From: Mollicutes bacterium | GTDB taxonomy: Bacteria; Bacillota_I; Bacilli_A; RF39; UBA660 | Length of the DNA stretch: 62,277 bases | Assembly: GCA_012799635.1 (NCBI GenBank) | Contig: JAAZKW010000028.1 | Coordinates: 1-62,277 of the forward strand | Direction of reading: 5' to 3' | In this document: positions 40,314-49,930 of the stretch, one piece after another | Layout: each line of letters starts with the position of its first letter | How positions within the stretch are numbered: the first letter of the stretch is position 1 | Notes under the pieces: generated by a model | Database searches by the model: none | The model's input: only the letters and a program-made list of their open reading frames with translations | What the model was told of the DNA's origin: nothing | Program-made: the position numbers and the translations under genes

Positions 40314-40384
40314 TATTCCGTTATAACTTTAATTGGAATTAACATATATCATTTACCTCCTTAATAATATTTTATCATATATAA
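40314..40384 (-). repeat. 71-bp direct repeat B (truncated dnaE 5' end: MLIPIKVITE*)
   Basis: 70/71 identity with 35386..35456. Confidence 0.9.
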
Positions 40385-40410
40385 AAATTTTATAAATATA
40401 AAGTACATCT

Positions 40411-40692
40411 TTAATTAAAATGTTTTTTATATCTAGATTGAATTCTTTTCTGATTTGAATTTCTTTCAAGTATTGTTCCACGAATATTATTACATACCTC
40501 TTTATTAATTGCTATCCTTGAGTCAAAAACTAAAACTATCATATTATCATCTGTAATATTAATAACTTTTATGATTGAAGATGGAATAAAACCCAAGTTT
40601 TGCAAACGCCTTTTTTCTGCTTCAGCACCATCTAAATATCTAATAATAAACTGATCATTTATATTACAGTCATTTAATTTATTTATAATCAT
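40411..40692 (-). CDS. FeoA-domain protein
   Basis: EAEKRRLQNLGFIPSSIIKVINI...RIAINKEVCNNIRG. Confidence 0.65.
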   Translation of the reverse strand: MIINKLNDCNINDQFIIRYLDGAEAEKRRLQNLGFIPSSIIKVINITDDNMIVLVFDSRIAINKEVCNNIRGTILERNSNQKRIQSRYKKHFN

Positions 40693-40732
40693 ATCCTAAA
40701 CCTCCAACTATTTTAACAAATTTTTAATAAAA

Positions 40733-40761
40733 AGATGTTTCCACTATTAATGAAAACATCT
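40733..40761 (-). terminator. Array-unit terminator
   Basis: AGATGTTTTCATTAATAGTGGAAACATCT + T-run. Confidence 0.7.
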
Positions 40762-40818
40762 AGTAAAATTCAATAATCAATATTTAAGTTATCAATTATT
40801 TTTAATAGATAAAAGTCT

Positions 40819-41424
40819 TTATAATACAGCTCGTAATCTTACATGTGGGTCTTTATCCCTTATTTTTAACTCACGTTTAACTGTTTTCAATAATAATTCA
40901 AATTCCTGTATCTTATTATTCAAAATTCTAATTTGTATTAAAAGCTCCTTTTCTTCTGCTTTCGACTCTGCACATTCTTTTGAGTTACGTAAAATATCAT
41001 CATAGGAATCTCCGCTGTTAACCTCAAAACGCATATCACATCTTTCACATAAATGTTCACATAAATCATTATATACCTTTTTGCAGTCTTCTAATCGCTT
41101 CTCATATGATTTAATAATATTTAAAATCGTGGCTTTTTCTTCATCCGTTAAAATTCTATCATGATTAACTAGATATACGTTCCCAGTATTTACATCATAT
41201 TCTACAATATTCCCAAGAACAAAGTTGTTTGAACCTAAAGTATTAAAATTAATTTTCTCACAAACTTCTCCATCAAGATCACTAACACTAACAGTACCTA
41301 TAACAAGTCTCAAATTCGAATCATCAAGTTGTTCAATTACACTTTTATTAGCAAATTCAAAATAACTTTCAGGAGTAATTTCCTCGTTATAAGGAATTAA
41401 TCTACTTATTACTCCAATTTTCAT
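40819..41424 (-). CDS. Tandem-array family member 1 (unknown)
   Basis: MKIGVIS start, helical C-terminus; shares promoter/terminator with neighbours. Confidence 0.65.
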   Translation of the reverse strand: MKIGVISRLIPYNEEITPESYFEFANKSVIEQLDDSNLRLVIGTVSVSDLDGEVCEKINFNTLGSNNFVLGNIVEYDVNTGNVYLVNHDRILTDEEKATILNIIKSYEKRLEDCKKVYNDLCEHLCERCDMRFEVNSGDSYDDILRNSKECAESKAEEKELLIQIRILNNKIQEFELLLKTVKRELKIRDKDPHVRLRAVL

Positions 41425-41477
41425 ATTTTCCTCCCTATAAATATTTTAGCATATATAATATTTTATTCAAATAAAAA

Positions 41478-41506
41478 AGATGTCTTCACTATTAATGAAA
41501 ACATCT
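41478..41506 (-). terminator. Array-unit terminator
   Basis: Near-identical hairpin copy. Confidence 0.7.
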
Positions 41507-41548
41507 CTTAAAAACTTTTAGAAAAAAAATGTTATTTATCTGGTTTTC

Positions 41549-42190
41549 TTATTTGCCATAATGTTTAAACTTTTTATAAAAAGAATCTAACCTAATCCTA
41601 GCTGTTGTTTTTTCTTCCTCTGTTTCAGCTCTTTTTTCTAAAATTGTTGCAAGTTTTATTAATAACACTTCTTCTATTTCTCTTATTTTATAATCCAGCA
41701 ACTTATTAAACTCAAGATCATCATCTCTTTTTGCTTTTAAAGTTTTATATTTTTCCCAATTATTATTAACATCTTCAGGTGTCACCCCCAAATCTACATG
41801 ATAAAGCTCAATGTCATCATCTACTTTACGCCTCAAGCCCTTATAAGTGCGTAACATTTTTTGATACACTTCAATTAAAACTAAAACCTGCTTTTTTTCA
41901 TCATCTGTAAAAGGTCTGAAGTCTCCATAACCATATACATCCTTTGGGCTTTCATCAAGTGAAAATACTTCGCCAGTTTCTTCGTTAAATTTTATAACTT
42001 CGCCAAAGTAATGAGGTTTTGAAAAAAATTTTTCATATACTATTCCAGTATTTAAATTTCCTTTGCTATCAACAAAACTAATAATTAACTCCATAGGCAA
42101 ATGTCCATATGAGTCAGATATGCATTTAAAATATTCGTCAACAGTAGGATCCCATGCATAGGATATTCCGCTTATAACTCCAATTTTCAT
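41549..42190 (-). CDS. Tandem-array family member 2 (unknown)
   Basis: MKIGVISGISY...; paralog of next genes. Confidence 0.7.
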   Translation of the reverse strand: MKIGVISGISYAWDPTVDEYFKCISDSYGHLPMELIISFVDSKGNLNTGIVYEKFFSKPHYFGEVIKFNEETGEVFSLDESPKDVYGYGDFRPFTDDEKKQVLVLIEVYQKMLRTYKGLRRKVDDDIELYHVDLGVTPEDVNNNWEKYKTLKAKRDDDLEFNKLLDYKIREIEEVLLIKLATILEKRAETEEEKTTARIRLDSFYKKFKHYGK

Positions 42191-42242
42191 ATTTTCCTCC
42201 TTGCAAACATTATAGCATACATAATATTTTATTTAAATAAAA

Positions 42243-42271
42243 AGATGTCTTCACTATTAATGAAAACATCT
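42243..42271 (-). terminator. Array-unit terminator
   Basis: Near-identical hairpin copy. Confidence 0.7.
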
Positions 42272-42285
42272 CTTAAAAACTTTAT

Positions 42286-42927
42286 TTATCTAATCCTAGC
42301 CGCTGGTCTTGATGTCCCTATCTTGATTCTTTGTTCTGAAACTGTTATAACTCTTTCTAATAACAACTCTATTTCTCTTATTTTATAATCCAGCATTTTA
42401 TTAAAAGCAATATTATCTGATATTTCTTTTTTTGTTCTTTTAAATTTTTCCCAGTTATTATTGATATCTTTCTTTGTAACCCCAAAATTTACGTGATGAA
42501 TTCTATCGTCAACAGGTATTATACGTTTAGTTTTCCTATAATCAATTAACAATTTTTGATACGCTTGAATTAAAACTAAAACCTGCTTTATTTCATCATC
42601 TGTAAAATTCCTTAAGTTTTCTGGATTACTATAAATATCATCAACGTTCATTGGTTCTTCATCAAGTGACAATACTTCACCAGTTTTTTTGTCATATAAT
42701 ATAACTTCGCCAAAGAAATGACGTTCTGAAGAAAAATTTTTAGTAAATATTTCTGGTTGTAGTCTTCCTATTATATTAACACAACTAATAATTAGTTCAT
42801 CATAACAAATCCTAGGTGTTAAAGGCTTAATCATTTCTTCATAATATGTTTGTTCATCAATAACCTTTCCAACACAATCCCAGTACCACAAGTACCGGTT
42901 GAATCCGCTTATAACTCCAATTTTCAT
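42286..42927 (-). CDS. Tandem-array family member 3 (unknown)
   Basis: MKIGVISGFNRYLWYWDCVG... Confidence 0.7.
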   Translation of the reverse strand: MKIGVISGFNRYLWYWDCVGKVIDEQTYYEEMIKPLTPRICYDELIISCVNIIGRLQPEIFTKNFSSERHFFGEVILYDKKTGEVLSLDEEPMNVDDIYSNPENLRNFTDDEIKQVLVLIQAYQKLLIDYRKTKRIIPVDDRIHHVNFGVTKKDINNNWEKFKRTKKEISDNIAFNKMLDYKIREIELLLERVITVSEQRIKIGTSRPAARIR

Positions 42928-42980
42928 ATTTTCCTCCCTGCAAATATTATAGCATACATAATATTTTATTTAAATAAAAA

Positions 42981-43009
42981 AGATGTCTTCACTATTAATG
43001 AAAACATCT
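42981..43009 (-). terminator. Array-unit terminator
   Basis: Near-identical hairpin copy. Confidence 0.7.
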
Positions 43010-43022
43010 CCTAAAAAACTTT

Positions 43023-43673
43023 TCAAAGAGAATTAAATCTAATCCTAGCTATAGAGCTTGTGTTCTCAATTCTTCTTTTTGAAATTGTTATAACTCTTTT
43101 TAATAACAACTTTATTTCTCTTATTTTATAATCCAGCATTTTATTATATTCAAGATCATTTTCTCTTTGTGCTTTTAACTGCTTGTGTTTTTTCCAGTTA
43201 TTATCAATATCTCTCTTTTTCCCCCCAAAATCTGCGAAATGAATTTTACTGTCATCAAATATTATACGCTTGCTTTTTTCATAATTACTTAACCTTTCTT
43301 TATACGCTTGAATTAAAACTACAACCTGCGCTAATTCAACATCTGTAAAATTAATTAATTTTTCTGGATGACAGTCAATATCATCAAGGTTCATTGGTTC
43401 TTCATCAAGTGACAATACTTCACCAGTTTCTTTGTCATATAATATAACTTCGCCAAAAAAATGACGTTTTGAAGAAAAGTTTTTAGTAAGTATTTGTGTT
43501 TGTAGGTTTCCTTTTCCATCAACATAACTAATCATTAGATGATCATAATGAAGCTCAGGTGTTAAAGGCTCAATCATTTTTTCATAATATGTTTGTTCAT
43601 CAATAATAACCCCTCCAATACTACCTCCAAACCACCAGTACCGACATAACCCGCTTATAACTCCAATTTCCAT
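43023..43673 (-). CDS. Tandem-array family member 4 (unknown)
   Basis: MEIGVISGLCRYWWFGG...; start placed at SD-preceded ATG 43673. Confidence 0.7.
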   Translation of the reverse strand: MEIGVISGLCRYWWFGGSIGGVIIDEQTYYEKMIEPLTPELHYDHLMISYVDGKGNLQTQILTKNFSSKRHFFGEVILYDKETGEVLSLDEEPMNLDDIDCHPEKLINFTDVELAQVVVLIQAYKERLSNYEKSKRIIFDDSKIHFADFGGKKRDIDNNWKKHKQLKAQRENDLEYNKMLDYKIREIKLLLKRVITISKRRIENTSSIARIRFNSL

Positions 43674-43766
43674 ATTTTCCTCCCTACAAATATTATAGCA
43701 TACATAATATTTAATTGACAACTCCTTATTATTTTGATAAACTTATACCGACTAGGAGGTATATTC

Positions 43767-43937
43767 ATGGCTACTAAAGTAACAACAAAAAAACCTTTAA
43801 AAGGTAATAGACGTTCTCATGCACTTAATAAAACTAAAAGGGCGCAAAAACCAAACTTACAAAAGAAAACCATTGATGGTGAAAAAATAATAACTTCTGC
43901 AAGAGAAGCTAGAACCTTTAGAAAAGAAGAAAAGTAA
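43767..43937 (+). CDS. rpmB: 50S ribosomal protein L28
   Basis: MATKVTTKKPLKGNRRSHALNKTKRAQKPNLQKK; SD AGGAGG. Confidence 0.85.
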   Translation: MATKVTTKKPLKGNRRSHALNKTKRAQKPNLQKKTIDGEKIITSAREARTFRKEEK

Positions 43938-43957
43938 AGCTGCAAATAATGCGGTTT

Positions 43958-45448
43958 TTATTTTGATGAATATATTCTTGTTCTAATAGTTTTTGAAGCT
44001 TCAATATCTTGATATTTAAAATTAGTAATTTCATTATGAAGAGCAAATCTTACTGTATCATCACTTCTAAGTATTTTATTAAATGGTACTATTTTATTAT
44101 TTACAAGAACAAATGATGTATGCCTAAAAGCATCCTCTCCTATGGCAGCTAAATAATCGATAATATTGGAATTAACTGGTAAATCAACAACATCTCCATT
44201 CATATCATTATATACATATATTCTACCCATAAAAAGTTCTTGATATAATTGTTCTACATACATTTGGTTATCACCATAATATTCATCAATATCTTTTAAA
44301 GTTTGAAAAAAACTATAATTTTCTTGCAATGTTTTTTGAATACTTTCTTTATTATTATTTCCATCATAATATCTAATGATACCCCTAAGATTATTTTGAT
44401 CCATTTCATAAGTTTTTATTCTGGCTTGGACAAGATGATTACATGGCCCAAATAAAGTTGTATGAATTGCAGAATACATATTAGTTTTAGGATCACGAAT
44501 ATGGTCTTTAATTAGATTTTTTTTATGCTTATATAACTGATGAATCTCGCCTAAAGTAACATAACAATCCCCAATACTATTAACTAATATCTTTAAAGCT
44601 ATTAAATCATTGATTTCTTGTAATTCTTTACCCTGACGTTGTAGTTCATAAATGTTACTAACATTTTTAAAGCGTTCTATTATCTTAAAATTCATTTTTA
44701 TATTATATAACACTTCTGCATGCTGTAATCTTTCAGAAATAGCACATGTCATTGTTTTTAAAATATGATCATGTTTTTCATTAAGACTATTTAATTTAGT
44801 TGTAATAGATAAAAACTTATTAGGATTTAAATATTTAAAAGCAAGGTCATTTAATTCATCGCGAATATAATATGCTCCGATAAAATTTGCAAGAGGAACA
44901 TATATTTCTTTTGTCTCTTCGGCTTTAAGAATTTGTTTTTCAGATGGCATATATTTTAAAGTTAACATGTTATGAAGTCTGTCTGCAAGTTTAACGATTA
45001 TAACCCTAGCATCTTTATCAATATATCGCATCAGTTTTCTTAAATTAGCATAATCAAGATCCTTCATTGACTTATATTCTTCATTTGGAAACTTTGATAC
45101 GCCTTCAACTAAAAGATATATTTCTTCACCAAGACTTTCTCCGAAAACTTCAATAATATTATCTTTAGTACAACAAGTATCTTCGATAACATCATGCAAA
45201 AGACCAGCACAAAGCATTGTTGTATCTGCTTTCATATGAGCTAAAATAATAGCTACACAAAGAGGATGCGTTATATATGGAGTTCCTTCTTTTCGTTTTT
45301 GTCCTTCATGGAATTTTTGTGCCAATAAATATGCCTTATTAACATTAGTTTTAGTTTCCAAATTATAAGAATTTACTTTTTCATTAAGTATTTTAAATAA
45401 TTTTTCTTCACTAACTATTTCGATAATCAGTTCATATAAATTTTTCAC
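43958..45448 (-). CDS. RelA/SpoT homolog: HD domain intact, synthetase domain degenerate
   Basis: LLHDVIEDT, KLADRLHNMLTLKY; NMYSAIHTTLFGP, HLVQARIKTYEMDQ. GTG start with AAAGGAG at 45448 preferred. Confidence 0.75.
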   Translation of the reverse strand: MKNLYELIIEIVSEEKLFKILNEKVNSYNLETKTNVNKAYLLAQKFHEGQKRKEGTPYITHPLCVAIILAHMKADTTMLCAGLLHDVIEDTCCTKDNIIEVFGESLGEEIYLLVEGVSKFPNEEYKSMKDLDYANLRKLMRYIDKDARVIIVKLADRLHNMLTLKYMPSEKQILKAEETKEIYVPLANFIGAYYIRDELNDLAFKYLNPNKFLSITTKLNSLNEKHDHILKTMTCAISERLQHAEVLYNIKMNFKIIERFKNVSNIYELQRQGKELQEINDLIALKILVNSIGDCYVTLGEIHQLYKHKKNLIKDHIRDPKTNMYSAIHTTLFGPCNHLVQARIKTYEMDQNNLRGIIRYYDGNNNKESIQKTLQENYSFFQTLKDIDEYYGDNQMYVEQLYQELFMGRIYVYNDMNGDVVDLPVNSNIIDYLAAIGEDAFRHTSFVLVNNKIVPFNKILRSDDTVRFALHNEITNFKYQDIEASKTIRTRIYSSK

Positions 45449-45594
45449 ATTAACTCCTTTCTTAAAATATAAAAAACAACCAATATGTGATTGCTTTGTA
45501 ACTATCGTTTTTGCCAAAATCCCCACATATCCTGTTAATTCATACTATCATTTTATATTATTTAATATAAAAATGCAAGAATTTAAAAAAGTAT

Positions 45595-47730
45595 CTAGTT
45601 TTTATTAGATACTTTTATTATAAATTCATTATCATAATCAATAACTAATTTATCATTTTCATGTATTTTTTCTTCAACTAAAGATTTAGCAATCAATGTT
45701 TCAATATTTTTAGTAACATACCTTTTAATAGGTCTTGCACCAAACTCTTTTTCATAAGCATCATTAATGATTTTATCTTTAGCTTTATTTGTCAACACAA
45801 CATTTAAATTAACATGTCTTAAGTTTTCATTAAGAACTTCAATTATTCTATCCAAAACCTTAACAATTACTTCTTTAGATAAAGAATTAAAGACAACTAT
45901 TTCGTCTATTCTATTGATAAGTTCTGGCCTAAACTTTGATTTTAAAATATTTAGCACTAAATCATTTTTATTTTCTTCTTTACTATTTAAAATAATTTCT
46001 GATCCTAAATTAGATGTCATAATAATAATGGTATTTTTAAAATCAATTAATCTTCCTTTAGCATCAGTAATTCTTCCATCATCAAGTATCTGAAGTAAAA
46101 TATTAAAAACATCAGGATGAGCTTTTTCTATTTCATCAAATAATACTATTGAATATGGGTTTCTTCTTACAGCTTCGGTTAATTCTCCGCCTTCATCATA
46201 ACCAACATAACCCGGAGGAGCTCCAACTAACCTTGATACATTAAACGCTTCCATATATTCGGAGCAGTCTATTCTAATCATATGTTTTTCATCATCAAAA
46301 AGTTCATAAGCAAGTGATTTGGCAACTTCAGTTTTACCTACTCCAGTTGGCCCCATAAAAATAAAGGAACCAATTGGTCTTTTAGGGTCTTTAATCCCAC
46401 TCCTTGCCCTTATAATAGCATTTGTTACAAGTTTAATTGCTTCATCTTGACCTTTAACACGTTTTTTAAGATTATCTTCAAGTGATAATAATTTAGCTTT
46501 TTCACCACCAACAAGCTTAGCTATTGGAACATTAGTCCAACGTGAAACAATTTCAGCAATTAAGTTTTCATCAACGGTATCCGATAATATTTGATTTTGC
46601 ATAGCAAGTTTAGCTTGGGAAAGTTCCATTTCTATTTGAGGTATTTTTCCATGTTTTATTTCGGCAGCTTTTGTTAAATCATATTCATTTTCAGCCCTTT
46701 CTAAAGCAAATTTCAATTCTTCCAGCTCAGCTTTTTTAGTATTTATTTCTTCTTTTAGTTTTTTCTCTTCTTCCCATGTCTTTTGATATTCCTTTTGCTT
46801 TATTTTTAAATCTTCCATCTTGTTAGCAATATCTACTACTTTAGATTTAGATACTTCATCTTTTTCTTTTTTTAATGCTTCATATTCTATTTCTAAAGTC
46901 ATAAGACTTCTATTTATTTCATCAAGTGATGCAGGAACAGAATTTGCTTGCATTTTAATAGTAGCACATGCCTCATCAACTAAATCTATTGCTTTATCTG
47001 GTAAGAAACGATCTGTAATATATCTATTTGATAAATTAACTGCTGCAACTAAAGCTCCATCTTTTATAGTTACACCATGAAAGACTTCAAATCTTTCTTT
47101 TAAACCCCTTAGTATAGTAAGCGTATCAACATCACTAGGCTCTTTTATTAAAATCTTTTGTAATCTTCTTTCTAAAGCTCCATCTTTTTCAATATATTCA
47201 CGATACTCATTTAAAGTAGTTGCTCCAATAAGGCGCATTTCACCTCTAGCAAGCATTGGTTTTAACATATTTCCAACATTCATTGCTGAAGAAGAACCTG
47301 CTCCGGTTATCATATGTATTTCATCAATAAACATAATAATATTTCCATCTGAAGATTCTATTTCCTTTAAAACTGCTTTAAATCTTTCTTCAAATTCACC
47401 TTGATATTTTGCTCCAGCTATTAAAGCAGATAAATCAAGCTCCCATATCTTTTTATTTTTTAAATCACTTGGAACATCGCCTTTATTAATTCTTTGAGCA
47501 AGGCCTTCAACAATAGCAGTTTTACCTACCCCAGCCTCTCCAATTAAACAAGGATTATTTTTTGTTTTACGTGATAAAATCCTAATTAAATTGCGTATCT
47601 CTTCATCTCTTCCTATAACAGGATCAATTTTATTATTAGAGGCAAGATAAGTAATATCTCTTCCAAATTTTTCAAGTGGGTTTGTATTTGTATCTTCTAT
47701 ATTCATAAATCCTCCCTTTCTATTAACCAA
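45595..47730 (-). CDS. clpB: ClpB-type AAA+ disaggregase lacking N-terminal domain
   Basis: [19 protein letters not shown]-domain, [22 protein letters not shown]. Confidence 0.9.
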   Translation of the reverse strand: MVNRKGGFMNIEDTNTNPLEKFGRDITYLASNNKIDPVIGRDEEIRNLIRILSRKTKNNPCLIGEAGVGKTAIVEGLAQRINKGDVPSDLKNKKIWELDLSALIAGAKYQGEFEERFKAVLKEIESSDGNIIMFIDEIHMITGAGSSSAMNVGNMLKPMLARGEMRLIGATTLNEYREYIEKDGALERRLQKILIKEPSDVDTLTILRGLKERFEVFHGVTIKDGALVAAVNLSNRYITDRFLPDKAIDLVDEACATIKMQANSVPASLDEINRSLMTLEIEYEALKKEKDEVSKSKVVDIANKMEDLKIKQKEYQKTWEEEKKLKEEINTKKAELEELKFALERAENEYDLTKAAEIKHGKIPQIEMELSQAKLAMQNQILSDTVDENLIAEIVSRWTNVPIAKLVGGEKAKLLSLEDNLKKRVKGQDEAIKLVTNAIIRARSGIKDPKRPIGSFIFMGPTGVGKTEVAKSLAYELFDDEKHMIRIDCSEYMEAFNVSRLVGAPPGYVGYDEGGELTEAVRRNPYSIVLFDEIEKAHPDVFNILLQILDDGRITDAKGRLIDFKNTIIIMTSNLGSEIILNSKEENKNDLVLNILKSKFRPELINRIDEIVVFNSLSKEVIVKVLDRIIEVLNENLRHVNLNVVLTNKAKDKIINDAYEKEFGARPIKRYVTKNIETLIAKSLVEEKIHENDKLVIDYDNEFIIKVSNKN

Positions 47731-47760
47731 AAACTAGTGAAATAATTCACTAGTTCGTTA

Positions 47761-48156
47761 TTATTTTATATTAATATATTTTTTAGTTGAATCTTCTTTT
47801 GGAACTGTTACAAATAATGTACCATTTTTAAATTCTGCCTTAACATCTTCTTCTTTGACATTTCCAACATAGACTTGTCTTTCACATTTTTCATGATATT
47901 TTCTTTCGCGATGTAAATATTTTTTACTGTCCTCTTCTTTTTCTTCTGAACGTCTTTCAGCATGAATTGTTAAATAACCATTTGTAATATCCATTTTAAT
48001 ATCTTCTTTTTTAAATCCTGGAACATCTACTTCAATAGTATATAAACCATCCTTTTCATAAATGTCCATTCGCATTAAATTTTTAAAACTCCTAGTACTA
48101 AAATCAGAATCATCTAAAAAACTATCAAATAATAATCTGCTTGGTAACATATACAT
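47761..48156 (-). CDS. Hsp20/alpha-crystallin small heat-shock protein
   Basis: IEVDVPGFKKEDIKMDITNGYLTIHAER...VKAEFKNGTLFVTVPK. Confidence 0.92.
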   Translation of the reverse strand: MYMLPSRLLFDSFLDDSDFSTRSFKNLMRMDIYEKDGLYTIEVDVPGFKKEDIKMDITNGYLTIHAERRSEEKEEDSKKYLHRERKYHEKCERQVYVGNVKEEDVKAEFKNGTLFVTVPKEDSTKKYINIK

Positions 48157-48176
48157 TCCTTCCTTTCATATAACCT

Positions 48177-48220
48177 AATTATATAACAACAATTAGCACT
48201 TGTCAACCCTTGAGTGCTAA
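48177..48220 (-). promoter_or_regulatory. SigA promoter overlapping CIRCE-like operator upstream of hsp20-clpB
   Basis: Minus: TTAGCACTCAAGGGTTGACAAGTGCTAA; TTGACA-17-TATAAT. Confidence 0.75.
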
Positions 48221-49930
48221 TTATTGTTTTTTATATAATTCCCGATATTTCCTTGATGTTTTCATTAATGTTTTATGATCTCCAGAAGCAATTATATTAC
48301 CCTCCTCTAATAAAAATATCTTTTTAGCATCAATAATTGTAGATAAACGATGAGCTATAGTAATAACCACTCGGTCTTTAGAAACAGCTTTAATTGCTTC
48401 TTGAACTTCTTCCTGAGTCTTATTATCCAAAGCGCTAGTTGCTTCATCAAATAATATAATCTTACTATTTTTAAGAAGTGCTCTTGCAATAGCAAGTCTT
48501 TGCTTTTGCCCACCCGAAAGTTTTACTCCACCTTCTCCTATTATTTGATCATATCCCTTTGGAAAAGATTTAATATATTCATCAATTCTAGCAATCTTAC
48601 ATACTCTAATAATATCTTCCTTTGTTGCTTTATTATTAACTAATTTCAAATTATCTTTAATAGATAAATTAAATAAATAGGGATTTTGACTTATTATTGA
48701 AATACTATTATTAAGGGTCTTTTTACTTAATTTCTTTATATCAAATCCATCAATAGTAATTAATCCTTCATAATTATCATAACTTTTAGTAATCAAATTA
48801 AAGATTGTTGTTTTACCAGCACCGCTTTTACCAACAATTGCAACATCTTCATGTGAGGAAATTTTAAAAGATAAGTTATCTATTACTTTTTTATTTTCAT
48901 AAGCAAAACTTACATTTTTAAACTCAATGTCACCCTTTATATTTTCGATTTCTATTACTCCAAAATCTTCAACAGGAAATAGTTTATCATCAAATATTTC
49001 AGCAATTCTGTTTTTAGCAACATTATATTTAATTAAATGTTCTTTTAAAGAAGCATAACTATTAGCAAGCGAGAAAACTTCATTTCGATAAAAAATAACA
49101 ATCAAAAAGTTAGTTAATAAAAGCAGATTGTTTTTAACAAGATAAATTCCTACTGTAAAAACTATAAATGTTATAATTATTTTCATAATTTCAACTAAAA
49201 TAAAGACATTCATACTTGAAAAAGTCAACTTTGTTTCTAATTTTGTAGTATTATCAAGAGCTTCTCCAACATTATGATTAACTTTTTCAGAAATACCTAA
49301 TTGTTTTATATCCTTAATTCCTTTTAAAATTTCATTTATTAATGTACCACTTTTCTCTCGCTCTGCTTTCGTTTCTTTAGAAATCCTCTTATATATTTTA
49401 AATTGTTTTTCACCCAAATAATATATAAGAAATATACCCAAACAAAATATTAAGCCTAAATATATATTTACATATAATATATAAAATAAAATAAATACTT
49501 CAGTTATAATATTAAAAAGATTATATTGAACGATACTAAATACAGAAAAAACATCTTCGGGGTCACTTTTTATTCTTTCTTGAAATTCACCAGTTGTTCT
49601 TTTATCAAAGTTAGAAGTTTTTAGTCTAAATACTCTTTGAACAATATCATATCTTATATCATATAAAAGGGTTTCTTGAATATTTCTTAAAACTTTAGTA
49701 GCAATATATTCTGTAAAAGCCGATAGTATTGAAAGAACTGAAAATAAAGTAATTAAGATATATGTTGCTTTAATATTAAATTCTGTTATACTTACAACCA
49801 TTTTAGCACCCAAAACAGGTCTTACAATATTAAACGCTGAAAGCATTCCATATATAAAGAACATCAATATTATAGGCCCTTTAACTTTTTTTAGATACTT
49901 TTTCATTTTTCTCCTTTTTATTATAATCAT
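48221..49930 (-). CDS. ABC transporter, fused permease and ATPase
   Basis: GKSGAGKTTIFNLI, LSGGQKQRLAIARALL, DEATSALD. Confidence 0.92.
   Translation of the reverse strand: MIIIKRRKMKKYLKKVKGPIILMFFIYGMLSAFNIVRPVLGAKMVVSITEFNIKATYILITLFSVLSILSAFTEYIATKVLRNIQETLLYDIRYDIVQRVFRLKTSNFDKRTTGEFQERIKSDPEDVFSVFSIVQYNLFNIITEVFILFYILYVNIYLGLIFCLGIFLIYYLGEKQFKIYKRISKETKAEREKSGTLINEILKGIKDIKQLGISEKVNHNVGEALDNTTKLETKLTFSSMNVFILVEIMKIIITFIVFTVGIYLVKNNLLLLTNFLIVIFYRNEVFSLANSYASLKEHLIKYNVAKNRIAEIFDDKLFPVEDFGVIEIENIKGDIEFKNVSFAYENKKVIDNLSFKISSHEDVAIVGKSGAGKTTIFNLITKSYDNYEGLITIDGFDIKKLSKKTLNNSISIISQNPYLFNLSIKDNLKLVNNKATKEDIIRVCKIARIDEYIKSFPKGYDQIIGEGGVKLSGGQKQRLAIARALLKNSKIILFDEATSALDNKTQEEVQEAIKAVSKDRVVITIAHRLSTIIDAKKIFLLEEGNIIASGDHKTLMKTSRKYRELYKKQ

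Noticed and set aside
40733-43009. CRISPR array suggested by four regularly spaced identical elements
   Set aside because: Repeats are ~29-bp terminators spaced ~740 bp apart with genes between; not CRISPR geometry.
46820-47080. Plus-strand ORF antisense to clpB
   Set aside because: Overlaps well-conserved ClpB coding sequence with no independent support.
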